Source: Leminorella richardii
Lineage (GTDB): Bacteria; Pseudomonadota; Gammaproteobacteria; Enterobacterales; Enterobacteriaceae
Assembly (NCBI RefSeq): GCF_900478135.1
Contig: NZ_LS483470.1
Span: 3,649,501 to 3,713,500 of the forward strand
Reading direction: 5' to 3'
DNA length: 64,000 nt
Shown here: one piece after another, positions 8,538 through 18,514 of the stretch
Position numbering within the stretch: the first letter of the stretch is position 1
How the letters are laid out: each line of letters starts with the position of its first letter
Position numbers and translations under genes: made by a program
The notes under the pieces: model-generated
Told to the model about the DNA's origin: nothing
Seen by the model: only the letters and a program-made list of their open reading frames with translations
Database searches by the model: none

Positions 8538-9626
8538 ATGGCAAAGCAAGCACACCTTTTTACGGCAGGGCTGCTGGCGCTCAGCGTTAGCACCGCCTTC
8601 GCCGCCGTTCCGGCAAACTATCCGTCCGACTACCAGAAAGTTATTGATGCAGCCAATAAAGAGGGAAAAGTGGTGATTTATTCCACCACTGATACCGCAA
8701 CGGCTGAGCCTATTATCAAAGGGTTTGAGAAGCTCTATCCTAATATCACCGTTGAATACAACGATATGAACAGCACTGAGCTCTATAACCGCTACGTTAG
8801 CGAGCAGGCGTCGTTCAGCGGCAGCGGTGACGTGGTCTGGAGCTCCTCAATGGACACCGCGCTAAAGCTGGCAAAAGACTACGCCCTTAACTATCGCTCG
8901 CCGGAAGCCGACAAGCTACCCGCCTGGGCCGTCTGGAAAGACACCGCCTACGGCACCACCTACGAGCCGCTGGTGTTTATCTACAACAAGCGGCTGATTA
9001 AAGAAGAGGAAGCGCCCAAGTCCCATACCGCGCTGGCCGAGCTGGTGAAAGGCCAACAGGAACGCTTCAAAAACAAAGTCACCACCTACGACATCGAGAA
9101 GTCCGCTCTGGGCTTTATGCTGTCAGTTGAAGACATGAAGCACGACCCTGACTACTTCACTCACCTGAAAGATACCGCCGGTGCGGGCATGGTCGTACAG
9201 TCTTCCACCGGTACCATGCTTGAACGCGTCTCTTCCGGTGAAAACCTGCTTGGTTTTAACATTCTTGAGCCCTATGCCAAAACCCGCATGGCGAAAGATG
9301 CCTCTCTAGGTATGGTTTACCCCTCTGACTACACGCTAGTGCTCTCCCGCGTCAGCTTTATCAGCAAGCAGGCGAAAAACGTCAACGCCGCCAAGCTGTG
9401 GCTTGACTACCTGCTTTCTCAACAGGGGCAGGACATCGTTGCTAATAAGGCCAATATCGCCTCTATTCGCAGCGATATCTCCGGCGATAACGACGTAGAC
9501 GGCCTCACCAAAAAGCTTGGCGCCGTGCTTAAGCCGATCCCGGTAAACGACAGCCTGCTGGAGTATCTGGAACAGAACAAGCGGCTGGACTACCTGAAAA
9601 AATGGCGCACCGCAGCCGGTAAATAA
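8538..9626 (+). CDS. Periplasmic substrate-binding protein of an Fbp/Afu-type ABC importer
   Basis: Extracellular solute-binding protein of 362 residues with a Sec signal peptide (cut near STAFA-AVPANY). The mature start resembles ferric-ion and organophosphate binding proteins (GKVVIYSTTDTATAEPIIKGFEKLYPNITVEY; SGDVVWSSSMD; FIYNKRLI). The paired tyrosines of classical FbpA iron sites are not evident, so the substrate is uncertain. Iron(III), a sugar phosphate (AfuA) or a phosphonate are all possible. It is the first gene of a three-gene operon and is followed by a hairpin that may lower downstream expression. Confidence 0.82.
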   Translation: MAKQAHLFTAGLLALSVSTAFAAVPANYPSDYQKVIDAANKEGKVVIYSTTDTATAEPIIKGFEKLYPNITVEYNDMNSTELYNRYVSEQASFSGSGDVVWSSSMDTALKLAKDYALNYRSPEADKLPAWAVWKDTAYGTTYEPLVFIYNKRLIKEEEAPKSHTALAELVKGQQERFKNKVTTYDIEKSALGFMLSVEDMKHDPDYFTHLKDTAGAGMVVQSSTGTMLERVSSGENLLGFNILEPYAKTRMAKDASLGMVYPSDYTLVLSRVSFISKQAKNVNAAKLWLDYLLSQQGQDIVANKANIASIRSDISGDNDVDGLTKKLGAVLKPIPVNDSLLEYLEQNKRLDYLKKWRTAAGK

Positions 9627-9641
9627 TTCCATATGACGTCT

Positions 9642-9670
9642 GGGCGGCTGGCGCTGGCGCGCCTCCGCCC
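9642..9670 (+). terminator. Intercistronic hairpin with T-run (attenuating terminator)
   Basis: GGGCGG (9642-9647) pairs with CCGCCC (9665-9670) with extra GC pairing inside, followed by TTTTGCCTTTTT. It lies between the binding-protein and permease genes, where partial termination would keep binding protein in excess. Confidence 0.55.
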
Positions 9671-9714
9671 TTTTGCCTTTTTCAACAGGGAGTGACTCTT
9701 CACTGGGAGTAGCT

Positions 9715-11476
9715 ATGTACTCATTGCGCAAAATCAAGCAGAGTTTACCGCGCGGCGTCGTGGTGGCTCTTACGGCGCTGTTCATCTACGGCCCGCTGGC
9801 GCTGATCGTAACTCAGAGCCTGTTCTCGGCGCCCTTCTTCGTCGCCGATAAGACATTCTCGCTAGATGCCTACCGCTTCGTCTTCGACGATCCTGACTTT
9901 TATAAAGCGCTAAAAAGCGGCTTTATCTTGGCGATCGGGCTAGTGGTTATCGTTATTCCCCTTGGCGGCATTCTGGCATTTCTTATTGTGCGTACCGATC
10001 TGCCCGGCCGTCGCTGGATTGAGCCGACCATTCTGGTACCCGTATTCGTTTCCCCCATGGTGCTGGGCTTTGGCTACGTGGTGTCCGCCGGGCCAGTTGG
10101 CTTCTTCTCCCTTTGGGCGCAGGAGTGGCTGGGCTTTGTACCGTGGAACATCTATTCGATGACCAGCATTGTGATCATTGCCGGCCTCACTCACGTGCCG
10201 CACGCTTACCTATATATCTCATCGGCGCTGCGCAATATGGGTTCAGACGTGGAAGAGGCAGCGCGTATCTCCGGCGCATCGCCGCTGCGGGTCATGATGT
10301 CCGTCAGCCTGCCGATGGTCAGACCCGCTATTCTGTACGCTACCGTGCTGCTGTTCTTCCTCGGGCTGGAAGTCTTTGGCCTGATGCTGGTGCTGGGGGA
10401 TCCGGAAGGCAACCTAGTACTGGCGACCTATCTGTATAAGCTGACCAACAAGCTCGGCATCCCCTCTTACCACCTGATGGCGGTGGTCGCGGTGGTGTTG
10501 ATCAGCATTACCATCCCGCTGATTATGCTGCAGCGCCACCTGATGAAAACCGCTAACCGCTTCGTTACCGTTAAAGGTAAAGCGTCGCAGTCCCACGCGC
10601 TGCCGCTGGGGAAATGGCGCTGGGTGGCAGGCGCGGTAGTTATCCTGTGGCTGGTGGTTACTATTTTCGTGCCGCTGGCCGGCATTCTACTTCGCGCTTT
10701 CGTGTCCAACTGGGGGGTCGGCGTGCCGCTAATCGACCAGCTGTCCCTCAACACCTTCCGCACGGTGTTCTCCCAGCCTAACCTTATTCGCGCCATCGTC
10801 AACTCGGTTGCGATCGGCGTATTCGGCGGCGCGCTGGCGGTTATCTGCTACACCTTCATCAGCCTGGCGATGCACCGAAAGCCAGACCGCATTACCCGCT
10901 TCCTCGACTACAGCGTGCTGGTGCCCCGTGCAGTGCCCGGCCTGCTGGCCGGATTAGCCTTCCTGTGGGTATTCCTGTTTACGCCGATGTGGATGGACAA
11001 ATCGCTGGCCGACGGCTATCTGTCGGTGCTGCCCGGCTCGCAGTGGATCCGGGATAACGTCATCGTTTGGATGCGCGCTACCCGCAACACCATCTTCAGC
11101 GTCTGGCTGGCCTATACGGTGGTGTGGCTGGCCTATGGTCTACGGCTGATTTCGTCGGCGCTGCTTCAGGTCGGCGCAGAGCTGGAAGAGGCGGCACGCA
11201 GCACCGGCGCGCGTCAGAGTCAGGTCTCCCGCCAGATAACCGTGCCGCTGGCGCGCTACGGCCTGATCGGCTCCTGGCTACTGATGTTCCTGATTTTCGA
11301 ACGCGAATACTCAACAGGTGTCTACCTGCTCTCACCGGGCACAGAGACCATCGGCTCAATGCTGGTATCACTGTGGGCTACCGGCGCAGTGGACATCGTC
11401 GCGGCACTGTCGTTTATCAATATCGTTTTGGTTATGTTCGGGTTAGGGATCGCCCTGCGATTTGGAGTAAAACTCA

Positions 11477-11484
<8 letters not shown>
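9715..11484 (+). CDS. ABC importer permease, fused two-domain type (FbpB-like)
   Basis: Inner-membrane permease of 589 residues formed by two tandem BPD_transp_1 domains. Each has the EAA loop that contacts the ATPase: EEAARISGASPLRVMMSVSLPMVRPA near residue 180 and EEAARSTGARQSQVSRQITVPLARYG near 490. About twelve hydrophobic segments are visible. The fused architecture is typical of Fe(III)/thiamine/phosphonate-class importers. I chose the ATG at 9715 (GGGAG six bases upstream); the upstream in-frame TTG at 9673 lies in the hairpin tail. It overlaps the ATPase gene by 8 bases. Confidence 0.88.
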
Positions 11485-12550
<1,066 letters not shown>

Positions 12551-12576
12551 ACTCGTAAAGACGCGTCAAAGAAATA

Positions 12577-12614
12577 ATTAAGCGGAGCCACGCTAGTGTG
12601 TGGCTCCGCTTAAT
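12577..12614. terminator. Perfect 15-bp hairpin, bidirectional terminator
   Basis: The arm at 12577-12591 (starts ATTAAGCGG) pairs perfectly with 12600-12614, loop of 8 bases. A-rich before and T-containing after, it serves both the rightward importer operon and the leftward yefM-yoeB operon, whose stop codon lies two bases away. Confidence 0.75.
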
Positions 12615-12615
12615 A

Positions 12616-12869
12616 TCAATAGTGGTAGCGGCAGGCAGCGATAAACAAGTTATCATCGGAAACGTCATACACCAGCCGATGCTCTTCCGTGATTCTGCGC
12701 GACAAAAGCCTGATAGGTTGTGTTTAAGCGGCTCTGGCTTCCCTATACCTTCAAAAGGCGTTCTCTGAATATCCTTGATCAGTTCGTTGATTCGCTTAAG
12801 GATCTTTTTATCCATTTGCTGCCAGTAAAGATAGTCTCCCCATGGCTGGCTAGAAAAAACAATTTTCAT
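12616..12869 (-). pseudogene. yoeB: YoeB toxin gene with one-base frameshift
   Basis: YoeB is a ribosome-dependent mRNA interferase of 84 residues. The first about 55 residues are clearly YoeB (WGDYLYWQQMDKKILKRINELIKD, RTPFEGIGKPEPLKHNLSGF). After Phe55 the frame shifts. The remaining family sequence (RRITEEHRLVYDV, then LFIAACRYHY and TGA at 12618-12616) is intact in another frame. One missing G in a TGG codon near 12703 explains it. Catalytic residues (Glu46, Arg65, His83, Tyr84 in E. coli) would mostly be lost. As read, the frame continues to 12477. Start overlaps the yefM stop (ATGA). Confidence 0.9.
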
Positions 12870-13117
12870 TCATCCAGCTTCCTCTCAACGCCTTTGCCTG
12901 AGCGCAGCTCTTCAATTGACGTCATCAGACGTATTGCGTTCGCGGGAGAGCGCATCAAGTACGCCGTTTCCTCAAGAGACTCATATTCTTCAAGCGACAT
13001 AAGCACACAGGGATCGCCGTTCTGGCGAGTGATCAAAATAGGCGCCCGATCCTCGATTGTTTTAACCATTGTCGCGGCCAGATTTTGACGAGCCTTGCTG
13101 TAACTTATTTTTTCCAT
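12866..13117 (-). CDS. yefM: Antitoxin YefM
   Basis: Phd/YefM-family antitoxin and autorepressor, 83 residues as in E. coli. Near-identical motifs: ISYSKARQNLAATM, APILITRQNGDPCVLMSLEEYESLEETAYLMRSPANA. I chose the ATG at 13117 by family length; an ATG at 13120 and a GTG at 13123 are adjacent in frame. It appears intact although its toxin is frameshifted. Confidence 0.92.
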   Translation of the reverse strand: MEKISYSKARQNLAATMVKTIEDRAPILITRQNGDPCVLMSLEEYESLEETAYLMRSPANAIRLMTSIEELRSGKGVERKLDE

Positions 13118-13179
13118 CATCACGTCTCATTGTACAAATATAAAAACGTTCGAGAATTAAATCAGCAGGAGCCTTGCCC

Positions 13180-14187
13180 TCAAAGCCCGTACCCAACCCG
13201 ACTAATCAGCTCTGCCCTCGCCACAAAGCGCTCGCAGGCGGCCTCTCCCTGTAGCTTGGCCAGCATGATCCGGCAGGCGTTTTCCACCAGCCCCTTTTCG
13301 TCCTGCCGCATTGACCAGAGGTTGTTGCCCAAAAAGCTCAGCATCACGTGTTCGTCAAAGGTGCCGATATTAATCCGGCTGGGAATGTAGCCGTAGCGCT
13401 CGCGCAGCACGCTTAAGCCGCCTTCAAGGATCGGCAGGGACGACGCGATAAAGTTCACCGGCGACTCGCCGTGCTGTTCGATGTAGCGGTTCATCATCAG
13501 CTCGCCGTCTTCCACTCTGTTGTGATCGGCATAGGAAAGATGATCCTCACTCTGTGCCATGCCGCAATCGGTCATAGCATCTACGTACCCGCTCAGGCGA
13601 TCGGCAATGGTAGGCAGCCCGACATCGCCGACAAAGAAGTGAATGGGCTGCTGCACCTTCTCCAGCATGGCCGCCGTCAGCCGATAGCCGCCGTCGCGGT
13701 TGTCGGTGATTACGCAGGCGGAACCCTCAACGCCGAAGTCTCGATCGAGAAACACCAGCGGCTTACTGCGGTGCCTAACGTGGTGCAGCTGGCTTTTGGC
13801 ATCGACGGAAACAACAAAAATGCCGTCGACGTTGCGCTCCTCCAGCGATTTCACCAGTCGGTTTTCATACTTCGGATCGCCATAGGTACAGCTGATGGTG
13901 AGCTGATAACCCATCTCCCGGCAGCGGATCTCTAAAAGCTCCGCCAGCGCGGCGAAAAAGGGGTTAGACAGCCGGGGAATGACCAAACCGAAGGTTTCAG
14001 TTTTGTTGAGTTTCAGGCTGCGGGCGGTGTGGTTAACGGTGTAGCCGTATTCGTTAACGTAGTCGGCAATCTTTTCCTGCGTTTTCACGCTAATGCGATA
14101 GCGCTCCGCTTTGCCGTTCAGCACCAGCCGTACTGTGGTAATCGACAGGTCCAGCGCGTTAGCTATCTGCTCAATGGTTTTGGCCAT
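13180..14187 (-). CDS. LacI-family transcriptional regulator
   Basis: Repressor of 335 residues: N-terminal HTH (IEQIANALDLSITTVRLVLNGKAERYRIS, Cra/FruR-like spacing) followed by a periplasmic-binding-protein-like effector domain (TFGLVIPRLSNPFFAALAELLE; DGIFVVSVDA; ITDNRDGGYRLTAAML). It is the last gene of the leftward catabolic unit, 158 bases after tctA and in the same direction. It probably senses a sugar or sugar phosphate of that pathway and represses the kinase-isomerase-aldolase-transporter genes. The effector cannot be read from sequence. Confidence 0.9.
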   Translation of the reverse strand: MAKTIEQIANALDLSITTVRLVLNGKAERYRISVKTQEKIADYVNEYGYTVNHTARSLKLNKTETFGLVIPRLSNPFFAALAELLEIRCREMGYQLTISCTYGDPKYENRLVKSLEERNVDGIFVVSVDAKSQLHHVRHRSKPLVFLDRDFGVEGSACVITDNRDGGYRLTAAMLEKVQQPIHFFVGDVGLPTIADRLSGYVDAMTDCGMAQSEDHLSYADHNRVEDGELMMNRYIEQHGESPVNFIASSLPILEGGLSVLRERYGYIPSRINIGTFDEHVMLSFLGNNLWSMRQDEKGLVENACRIMLAKLQGEAACERFVARAELISRVGYGL

Positions 14188-14307
14188 GCTTCTTTATCCG
14201 TTATTGCTCCATCACGGCGACACCCGCCCAGCCGAACAGGATACGGCAATTGTGTCTGTTTATGTAGCGGTAGCTAATAGTAGCTAATGGAAGGGAGCGA
14301 GAAGAGC

Positions 14308-14337
14308 GCCGATTGCCCCGAGGATCGAACAATCGGC
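14308..14337 (-). terminator. Hairpin between tctA and the LacI gene, weak
   Basis: GCCGATTG (14308-14315) pairs with CAATCGGC (14330-14337). No T-run follows on the minus strand, so it may only slow transcription or stabilise the tctA mRNA end. Confidence 0.35.
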
Positions 14338-14345
14338 ACGAGTGA

Positions 14346-15875
14346 TTACTTAGACGCCTGCCCACGCGCGGCTTTGCGCACGCGGAGAAACGACTTGATT
14401 TTAGGGCCGACGATCGGCAGCAGCAGCGTCAGCAGTGCAATGACCAAGAAAGTAGCACAGATAGGACGCGTCAGCAGCACGGAAGGATCGCCTTCGGACA
14501 TCATCAGGGCACGACGCAGGTTGGACTCCGCCATCGGGCCAAGAATGATGCCGATAACAATCGGCGACATGGAAAACTCTAGCTTAATCATGATATAGGC
14601 CAGAAAACCCGAGCCCATCATGACAAACACGTCCGTCATGCTGTGGTTGACCGCGTAGGCTCCTACGCTGCACAGGATGAAAATCACCGGTACCAGCACG
14701 CGTCTGGGCACATCCATCACTCTGGCGAACAGACGCATGCCCATAAATCCCATGATGCCCATAAACAGGTTAGCCGCGAACAGGCCAATAAAGATAGAGT
14801 TCACTTCAACCGGATGGTCGGTAAACAGCTGTGGCCCTAGTGCCAGCCCCTGCACCATGAAAGCCCCCATGATGATCGCCGTGGCCCCGTCGCCGGGAAT
14901 GCCGAGCGTCATCAGCGGCACCATCGCGCCGCCCGCCACCGAGTTAGCTCCCGCTTCCGGTGCAGACACACCCTCGGGTGAGCCGTGACCAAACTCTTCC
15001 GGATGCTTTGACCAGCGTTTAGCTTCGTTATAGGCGATAAACGACGCGATGTCGCCACCGACGCCCGGCACTGCACCAATGCCAGTACCGATCACCGAGG
15101 AACGAATATAGGTTGGCAGCACACGCTTAAAGTCCAGCCAGGTCGGCAGAATGCGCGTGATGTTAGCCTTCATCTTTTTCACCTGCCCGACCAGCCGTTC
15201 GCGATTGTCCTCTTCGAAGCTTAAGAGCCCCTGAGAGAACGCAAACAGCCCAACCAGCACGGGAATAAAGGAGATACCGCCCATCAGGTAGATGGAGTCA
15301 AAGGTAAAGCGCATGCCGCTGGTCATCGGGTCTAGCCCGATGGTCGCAATAAACAGGCCGAGCGCTCCGCCGATAAGCCCTTTGATTATCGACTGCGACG
15401 ACACGCTGGTAATAATGCTGATACCGAATACCGCCAGCGCGAAGTACTCAGGCGCAGAGAAACCGGTTGCCACCTTTGCCAGCATAGGCGCAATCATCAC
15501 CAGCGCCACGGTGCTGAACAGGCCGCCAAACATAGAGGCAAGGGTTGATAGCCCCAGCGCTCGGCCAGCTTCGCCCTTTTTCGCCATCGGATAGCCGTCA
15601 AGCACCGTCGCCGCCGATGCGGGCGTACCCGGCGTACTTATTAGGATGGCGGTAATCGAGCCACCGTACACTGCGCCACAGTAGACACCGAGCAGCAGCA
15701 AAATTCCCGTCATGCCCTGAAACGAGTAGGTCAGCGGCAGCAGTAGCGCGATGCCCATGTTGACGGTCAGCCCCGGCAGCGCGCCGATAATAATGCCTGC
15801 CAGCACGCCGAGCAGGATCATGGAGACGGTTTCCAGGCTGAATACGATAAAAAGGGCTTCCAGAACTTCATTCAT
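14346..15875 (-). CDS. Tripartite tricarboxylate transporter, large membrane subunit TctA
   Basis: Inner-membrane subunit of a TTT-family secondary importer, 509 residues with about 12 membrane segments. Family motifs: GALPGLTVNMGIALLLPLTY, VYCGAVYGGSITAILISTPGTPASAATVLDGYPMAKKGEAGRAL, and GAVPGVGGDIASFIAYNEAKRWSKHPEEFGHGSPEGVSAPEAGANS. TctA and TctB form the channel fed by TctC. TTT systems usually import carboxylates, which suggests an acidic substrate here. It is followed downstream by the LacI gene. Confidence 0.93.
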   Translation of the reverse strand: MNEVLEALFIVFSLETVSMILLGVLAGIIIGALPGLTVNMGIALLLPLTYSFQGMTGILLLLGVYCGAVYGGSITAILISTPGTPASAATVLDGYPMAKKGEAGRALGLSTLASMFGGLFSTVALVMIAPMLAKVATGFSAPEYFALAVFGISIITSVSSQSIIKGLIGGALGLFIATIGLDPMTSGMRFTFDSIYLMGGISFIPVLVGLFAFSQGLLSFEEDNRERLVGQVKKMKANITRILPTWLDFKRVLPTYIRSSVIGTGIGAVPGVGGDIASFIAYNEAKRWSKHPEEFGHGSPEGVSAPEAGANSVAGGAMVPLMTLGIPGDGATAIIMGAFMVQGLALGPQLFTDHPVEVNSIFIGLFAANLFMGIMGFMGMRLFARVMDVPRRVLVPVIFILCSVGAYAVNHSMTDVFVMMGSGFLAYIMIKLEFSMSPIVIGIILGPMAESNLRRALMMSEGDPSVLLTRPICATFLVIALLTLLLPIVGPKIKSFLRVRKAARGQASK

Positions 15876-15906
15876 ATCGCTATTCCTTCGTCCTTTATTC
15901 TAAAAA

Positions 15907-16368
15907 CTATTCTAAAAATTCAGAGATAGGCAGTGGCGAGTTGAAAATCATCGTGAATGACACATAAATCACAGCCACGATAGCTACCGTCATCACCGCA
16001 ATAAAGCCGAGCCGCCGCTCCCCCATCATCCACATCAACACCGGGATAAGCACGACGGTGGCGATAATGAAGCCCGCGTAGTTGAGCAGCACGCCGTACA
16101 GCGCCAATACCCCCGCTACCAGATAGGCTCTACGCACCGAAATAGAACCGAGGTCTACCGTTGCATCCGCCAGACTCAGCCTTCGAACCGCCACTTCAAT
16201 CCACTGCAACACACCGAGCCCAATAAACAGCCACGCCAGCCCGTAGGGCCAGAACCGTTCGCCCGGCACGCCGTATTCATCAAACATGCTCATATCTTTA
16301 GAGAGATAGAGGATGAGCAGGCCAAACAGCACCGAAAATGCGCCGACCAGAATATTCATTTTCCGCAT
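15907..16368 (-). CDS. Tripartite tricarboxylate transporter, small membrane subunit TctB
   Basis: Membrane protein of 153 residues with four hydrophobic segments (ILVGAFSVLFGLLILYL; FWPYGLAWLFIGLGVLQWI; AYLVAGVLALYGVLLNYAGFI with TVVLIPVLMWM; FIAVMTVAIVAVIYVSFTMIF). Size, topology and position between tctC and tctA identify it; the sequence itself is poorly conserved in this family. 31 bases separate it from tctA. Confidence 0.85.
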   Translation of the reverse strand: MRKMNILVGAFSVLFGLLILYLSKDMSMFDEYGVPGERFWPYGLAWLFIGLGVLQWIEVAVRRLSLADATVDLGSISVRRAYLVAGVLALYGVLLNYAGFIIATVVLIPVLMWMMGERRLGFIAVMTVAIVAVIYVSFTMIFNSPLPISEFLE

Positions 16369-16380
16369 GGGGATGTCTCC

Positions 16381-16406
16381 CTCCCGCCGACGCTAGCCGG
16401 CGGGAG
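16381..16406 (-). other. Intercistronic hairpin between tctC and tctB
   Basis: CTCCCGCCG (16381-16389) pairs perfectly with CGGCGGGAG (16398-16406), loop of 8 bases, without a T-run. Directly after the binding-protein gene, it could stabilise the upstream mRNA, as REP elements do after malE. Confidence 0.6.
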
Positions 16407-16419
16407 CTATTGCCGTTGA

Positions 16420-17403
16420 CTACTTCTTCATGGTTTCAGCAATCAGCGCTTTATACATCTCGTCGTCTTCTTTCATCATGTTGTAGGCGTCATCACCGGC
16501 GATCACTACCGGCATAATGCCCTGCTTCTTCAGCGCTTCCTGATAGGCTGGAGTTTTCACTACTTCAGTAAAGGCACCTACCAGCTGGTTTTTCACATCG
16601 TCAGGCACTTTAGCCGTCGTCGCCAACACCGCCCAAGCACGCATTTTCACGTTAACATCCAGCCCCAGAGCTTCTTTGAAGGTTGGAACGTCCGGGAACA
16701 GCTCAAAGCGCTTCTCGTCCATGACGCCCAGCACTTTCAGCATGCCTGCATCTACCTGTGACTTCACCGAGCCCGGCGTGGTCAACACAGCATCGATGTG
16801 CCCACCCACCAGAGCGGCGATTGAGGGGCCAGTGCCTTCGTTATAAGGAATGTGGTTAAACTTGACGCCCAGCTGCTTCTCCATATTGACTGCCGCCAGA
16901 TGGTAAATGGCGCCCATGCCGGAGTTACCAACCTTCAGCTTGCCCGGTTCAGCCTTGGCTGCGTCGACAAAAGACTGCAAAGAGGTATAAGGAGACTTGG
17001 CGTTCACCACTACCGCCACTGGGTCAGCGATGGTGGTGACCAGCGGCGTGAAGTCCTTGTAGGTCACCGGCGACTTGCCCTGGTGCGGGAACATCGCCAG
17101 CTCCACGGTGGTCATCACCAGCTTATAGCCGTCCGGCTTAGCCTTGGCGACCTCGATAAGTCCGGTCAGGCCGTTGCCAGCAGGCTTGTTAACCGGCACA
17201 AACATGGTGCCTTTTGGCATCCGGTCACGGGCAAATTCAATGACGGTGCGGGCCGAAGTGTCGGTACCTCCGCCGGGATTTTTCGGAATAACGACTTCAA
17301 CGTTTTTGGTAGGGTAGGTTAAGACCTGCTCAGCCTGTGCGATACCAAACGGCACCAGCAGAGTCATCGCAGCAGTCAGTGTGGTAAGTAAGCCTTTCTT
17401 CAT
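16420..17403 (-). CDS. TctC-type periplasmic substrate-binding protein
   Basis: Bug/TctC-family receptor of 327 residues with a clear signal peptide (MKKGLLTTLTAAMTLLVPFGIAQA). The mature part has the family pattern TYPTKNVEVVIPKNPGGGTDTSART, KPAGNGLTG, GNSGMGAIYHLAAV, and GGHIDAVLTTPGSVKSQVDAG. It captures an extracytoplasmic, usually carboxylated, ligand for TctAB. I chose the ATG at 17403 (GGAG upstream); an in-frame extension to 17439 would disrupt the signal peptide. Confidence 0.93.
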   Translation of the reverse strand: MKKGLLTTLTAAMTLLVPFGIAQAEQVLTYPTKNVEVVIPKNPGGGTDTSARTVIEFARDRMPKGTMFVPVNKPAGNGLTGLIEVAKAKPDGYKLVMTTVELAMFPHQGKSPVTYKDFTPLVTTIADPVAVVVNAKSPYTSLQSFVDAAKAEPGKLKVGNSGMGAIYHLAAVNMEKQLGVKFNHIPYNEGTGPSIAALVGGHIDAVLTTPGSVKSQVDAGMLKVLGVMDEKRFELFPDVPTFKEALGLDVNVKMRAWAVLATTAKVPDDVKNQLVGAFTEVVKTPAYQEALKKQGIMPVVIAGDDAYNMMKEDDEMYKALIAETMKK

Positions 17404-17440
17404 GAGGGTTCTCCACAGTTTATTGTTATACAGCGTCATA

Positions 17441-18496
17441 TTAGAGCGTTATGCATTGGTACACGATGTTCTTACGGTTCCACGTGTAGGTCACGTGAAG
17501 AGTACGGCCTTCGGCAACAATCGCCGGATAGGAAAACTCCCCTTCGCCACTCTCTAAGTCCAGCAGCGGCGACCAGCTCATTCCGTTGTCGTTTGAGAAA
17601 CAAAGGGAAATAGGATAGCGACGTCCCCAGTTACCGGCAATCGGGTTATAGGCCAGCACCAGCAGCCCACTATCCATTGTCGCGGCGTCAATGCCGCTGT
17701 TGTTATTAGGAAGCGACGTCGCATAGGCCGGGCTCCAGCTGCGGCCGTAGTCCTGCGAGTCGCTGCGGTAGACTTGGCCGCGAGTGCTGCGCATCATGGC
17801 GTGCACACAGCCCGATTCAGACTCCCACAGGGTCGGCTGGATCACGCCGTCCCACTGAAAGACTCGCTCCAGATCGGTTTCCCACAGGGCGTCGTTCTTT
17901 AACCCCTGCCAGACGCCCCCCTCTTTTGCTGAGACTGGCTGGACGTGTTCAATGGGAATATCCACCCTGTTCCAGCTTGTACCACGATCGTCAGAAAGAT
18001 CGACGAAAGCGTCCCAATAGCGGTCGTCTTCCACCGAGCCGGGCGCCAGCCACTCGCCGTTGGACATCACCAACAGCTTATTTTTAACGGGCCCGCGCGG
18101 CGCGCTTTCGCCAGAAACCAGCTCGCGAGGTTCGCTCCAGCTTTCGCCGTCGTCGTCGGAGGTAGCGATGCGCGTGGTCCAATGATGGACGTCCGGGCCG
18201 ACCTTGTAGAACAGCCACAGTCTGCCGTCCTGCGCGTGCAGTACCGGATTCCAGTGGGCCAGCCCCGCTTCAGCTATGATGCGCCGGGCGGGCTGCCATT
18301 GGCCGCCAGCGCTTACGGAGTCACGCACAGACAGCCAGATAGCGGTATCGCCGCTGCCCTCTTTCTGACCAGCGAAATAGGCGACCAAAACGCGGTCGCG
18401 ATCGGGCAGCACGGCGATCGTCGACGCATGGCAGTTGTTGAACGGCAAGTCGTTCTTATCCAACAGGAACTGAGCTTGTGATTTAACAAAATCCAT
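17441..18496 (-). CDS. Cytoplasmic BNR/sialidase-like beta-propeller protein
   Basis: 351 residues with no signal peptide or membrane segment. Four Asp-boxes (S-x-D-x-G-x-x-W) at about 113-120, 168-175, 247-254 and 301-308 show a sialidase-type propeller. The C-terminus FSYPAIVAEGRTLHVTYTWNRKNIVY is typical of the BNR_2 group of sialidase-like proteins. It may hydrolyse or eliminate a glycosidic bond of an imported acidic glycoside; true sialidase activity is not shown. The unusual point is its cytoplasmic location inside an import/catabolic operon, which implies intracellular cleavage after uptake. 37 bases separate it from tctC. Confidence 0.82.
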   Translation of the reverse strand: MDFVKSQAQFLLDKNDLPFNNCHASTIAVLPDRDRVLVAYFAGQKEGSGDTAIWLSVRDSVSAGGQWQPARRIIAEAGLAHWNPVLHAQDGRLWLFYKVGPDVHHWTTRIATSDDDGESWSEPRELVSGESAPRGPVKNKLLVMSNGEWLAPGSVEDDRYWDAFVDLSDDRGTSWNRVDIPIEHVQPVSAKEGGVWQGLKNDALWETDLERVFQWDGVIQPTLWESESGCVHAMMRSTRGQVYRSDSQDYGRSWSPAYATSLPNNNSGIDAATMDSGLLVLAYNPIAGNWGRRYPISLCFSNDNGMSWSPLLDLESGEGEFSYPAIVAEGRTLHVTYTWNRKNIVYQCITL

Positions 18497-18514
18497 AGCG
18501 TAACCTCTTTTTTC

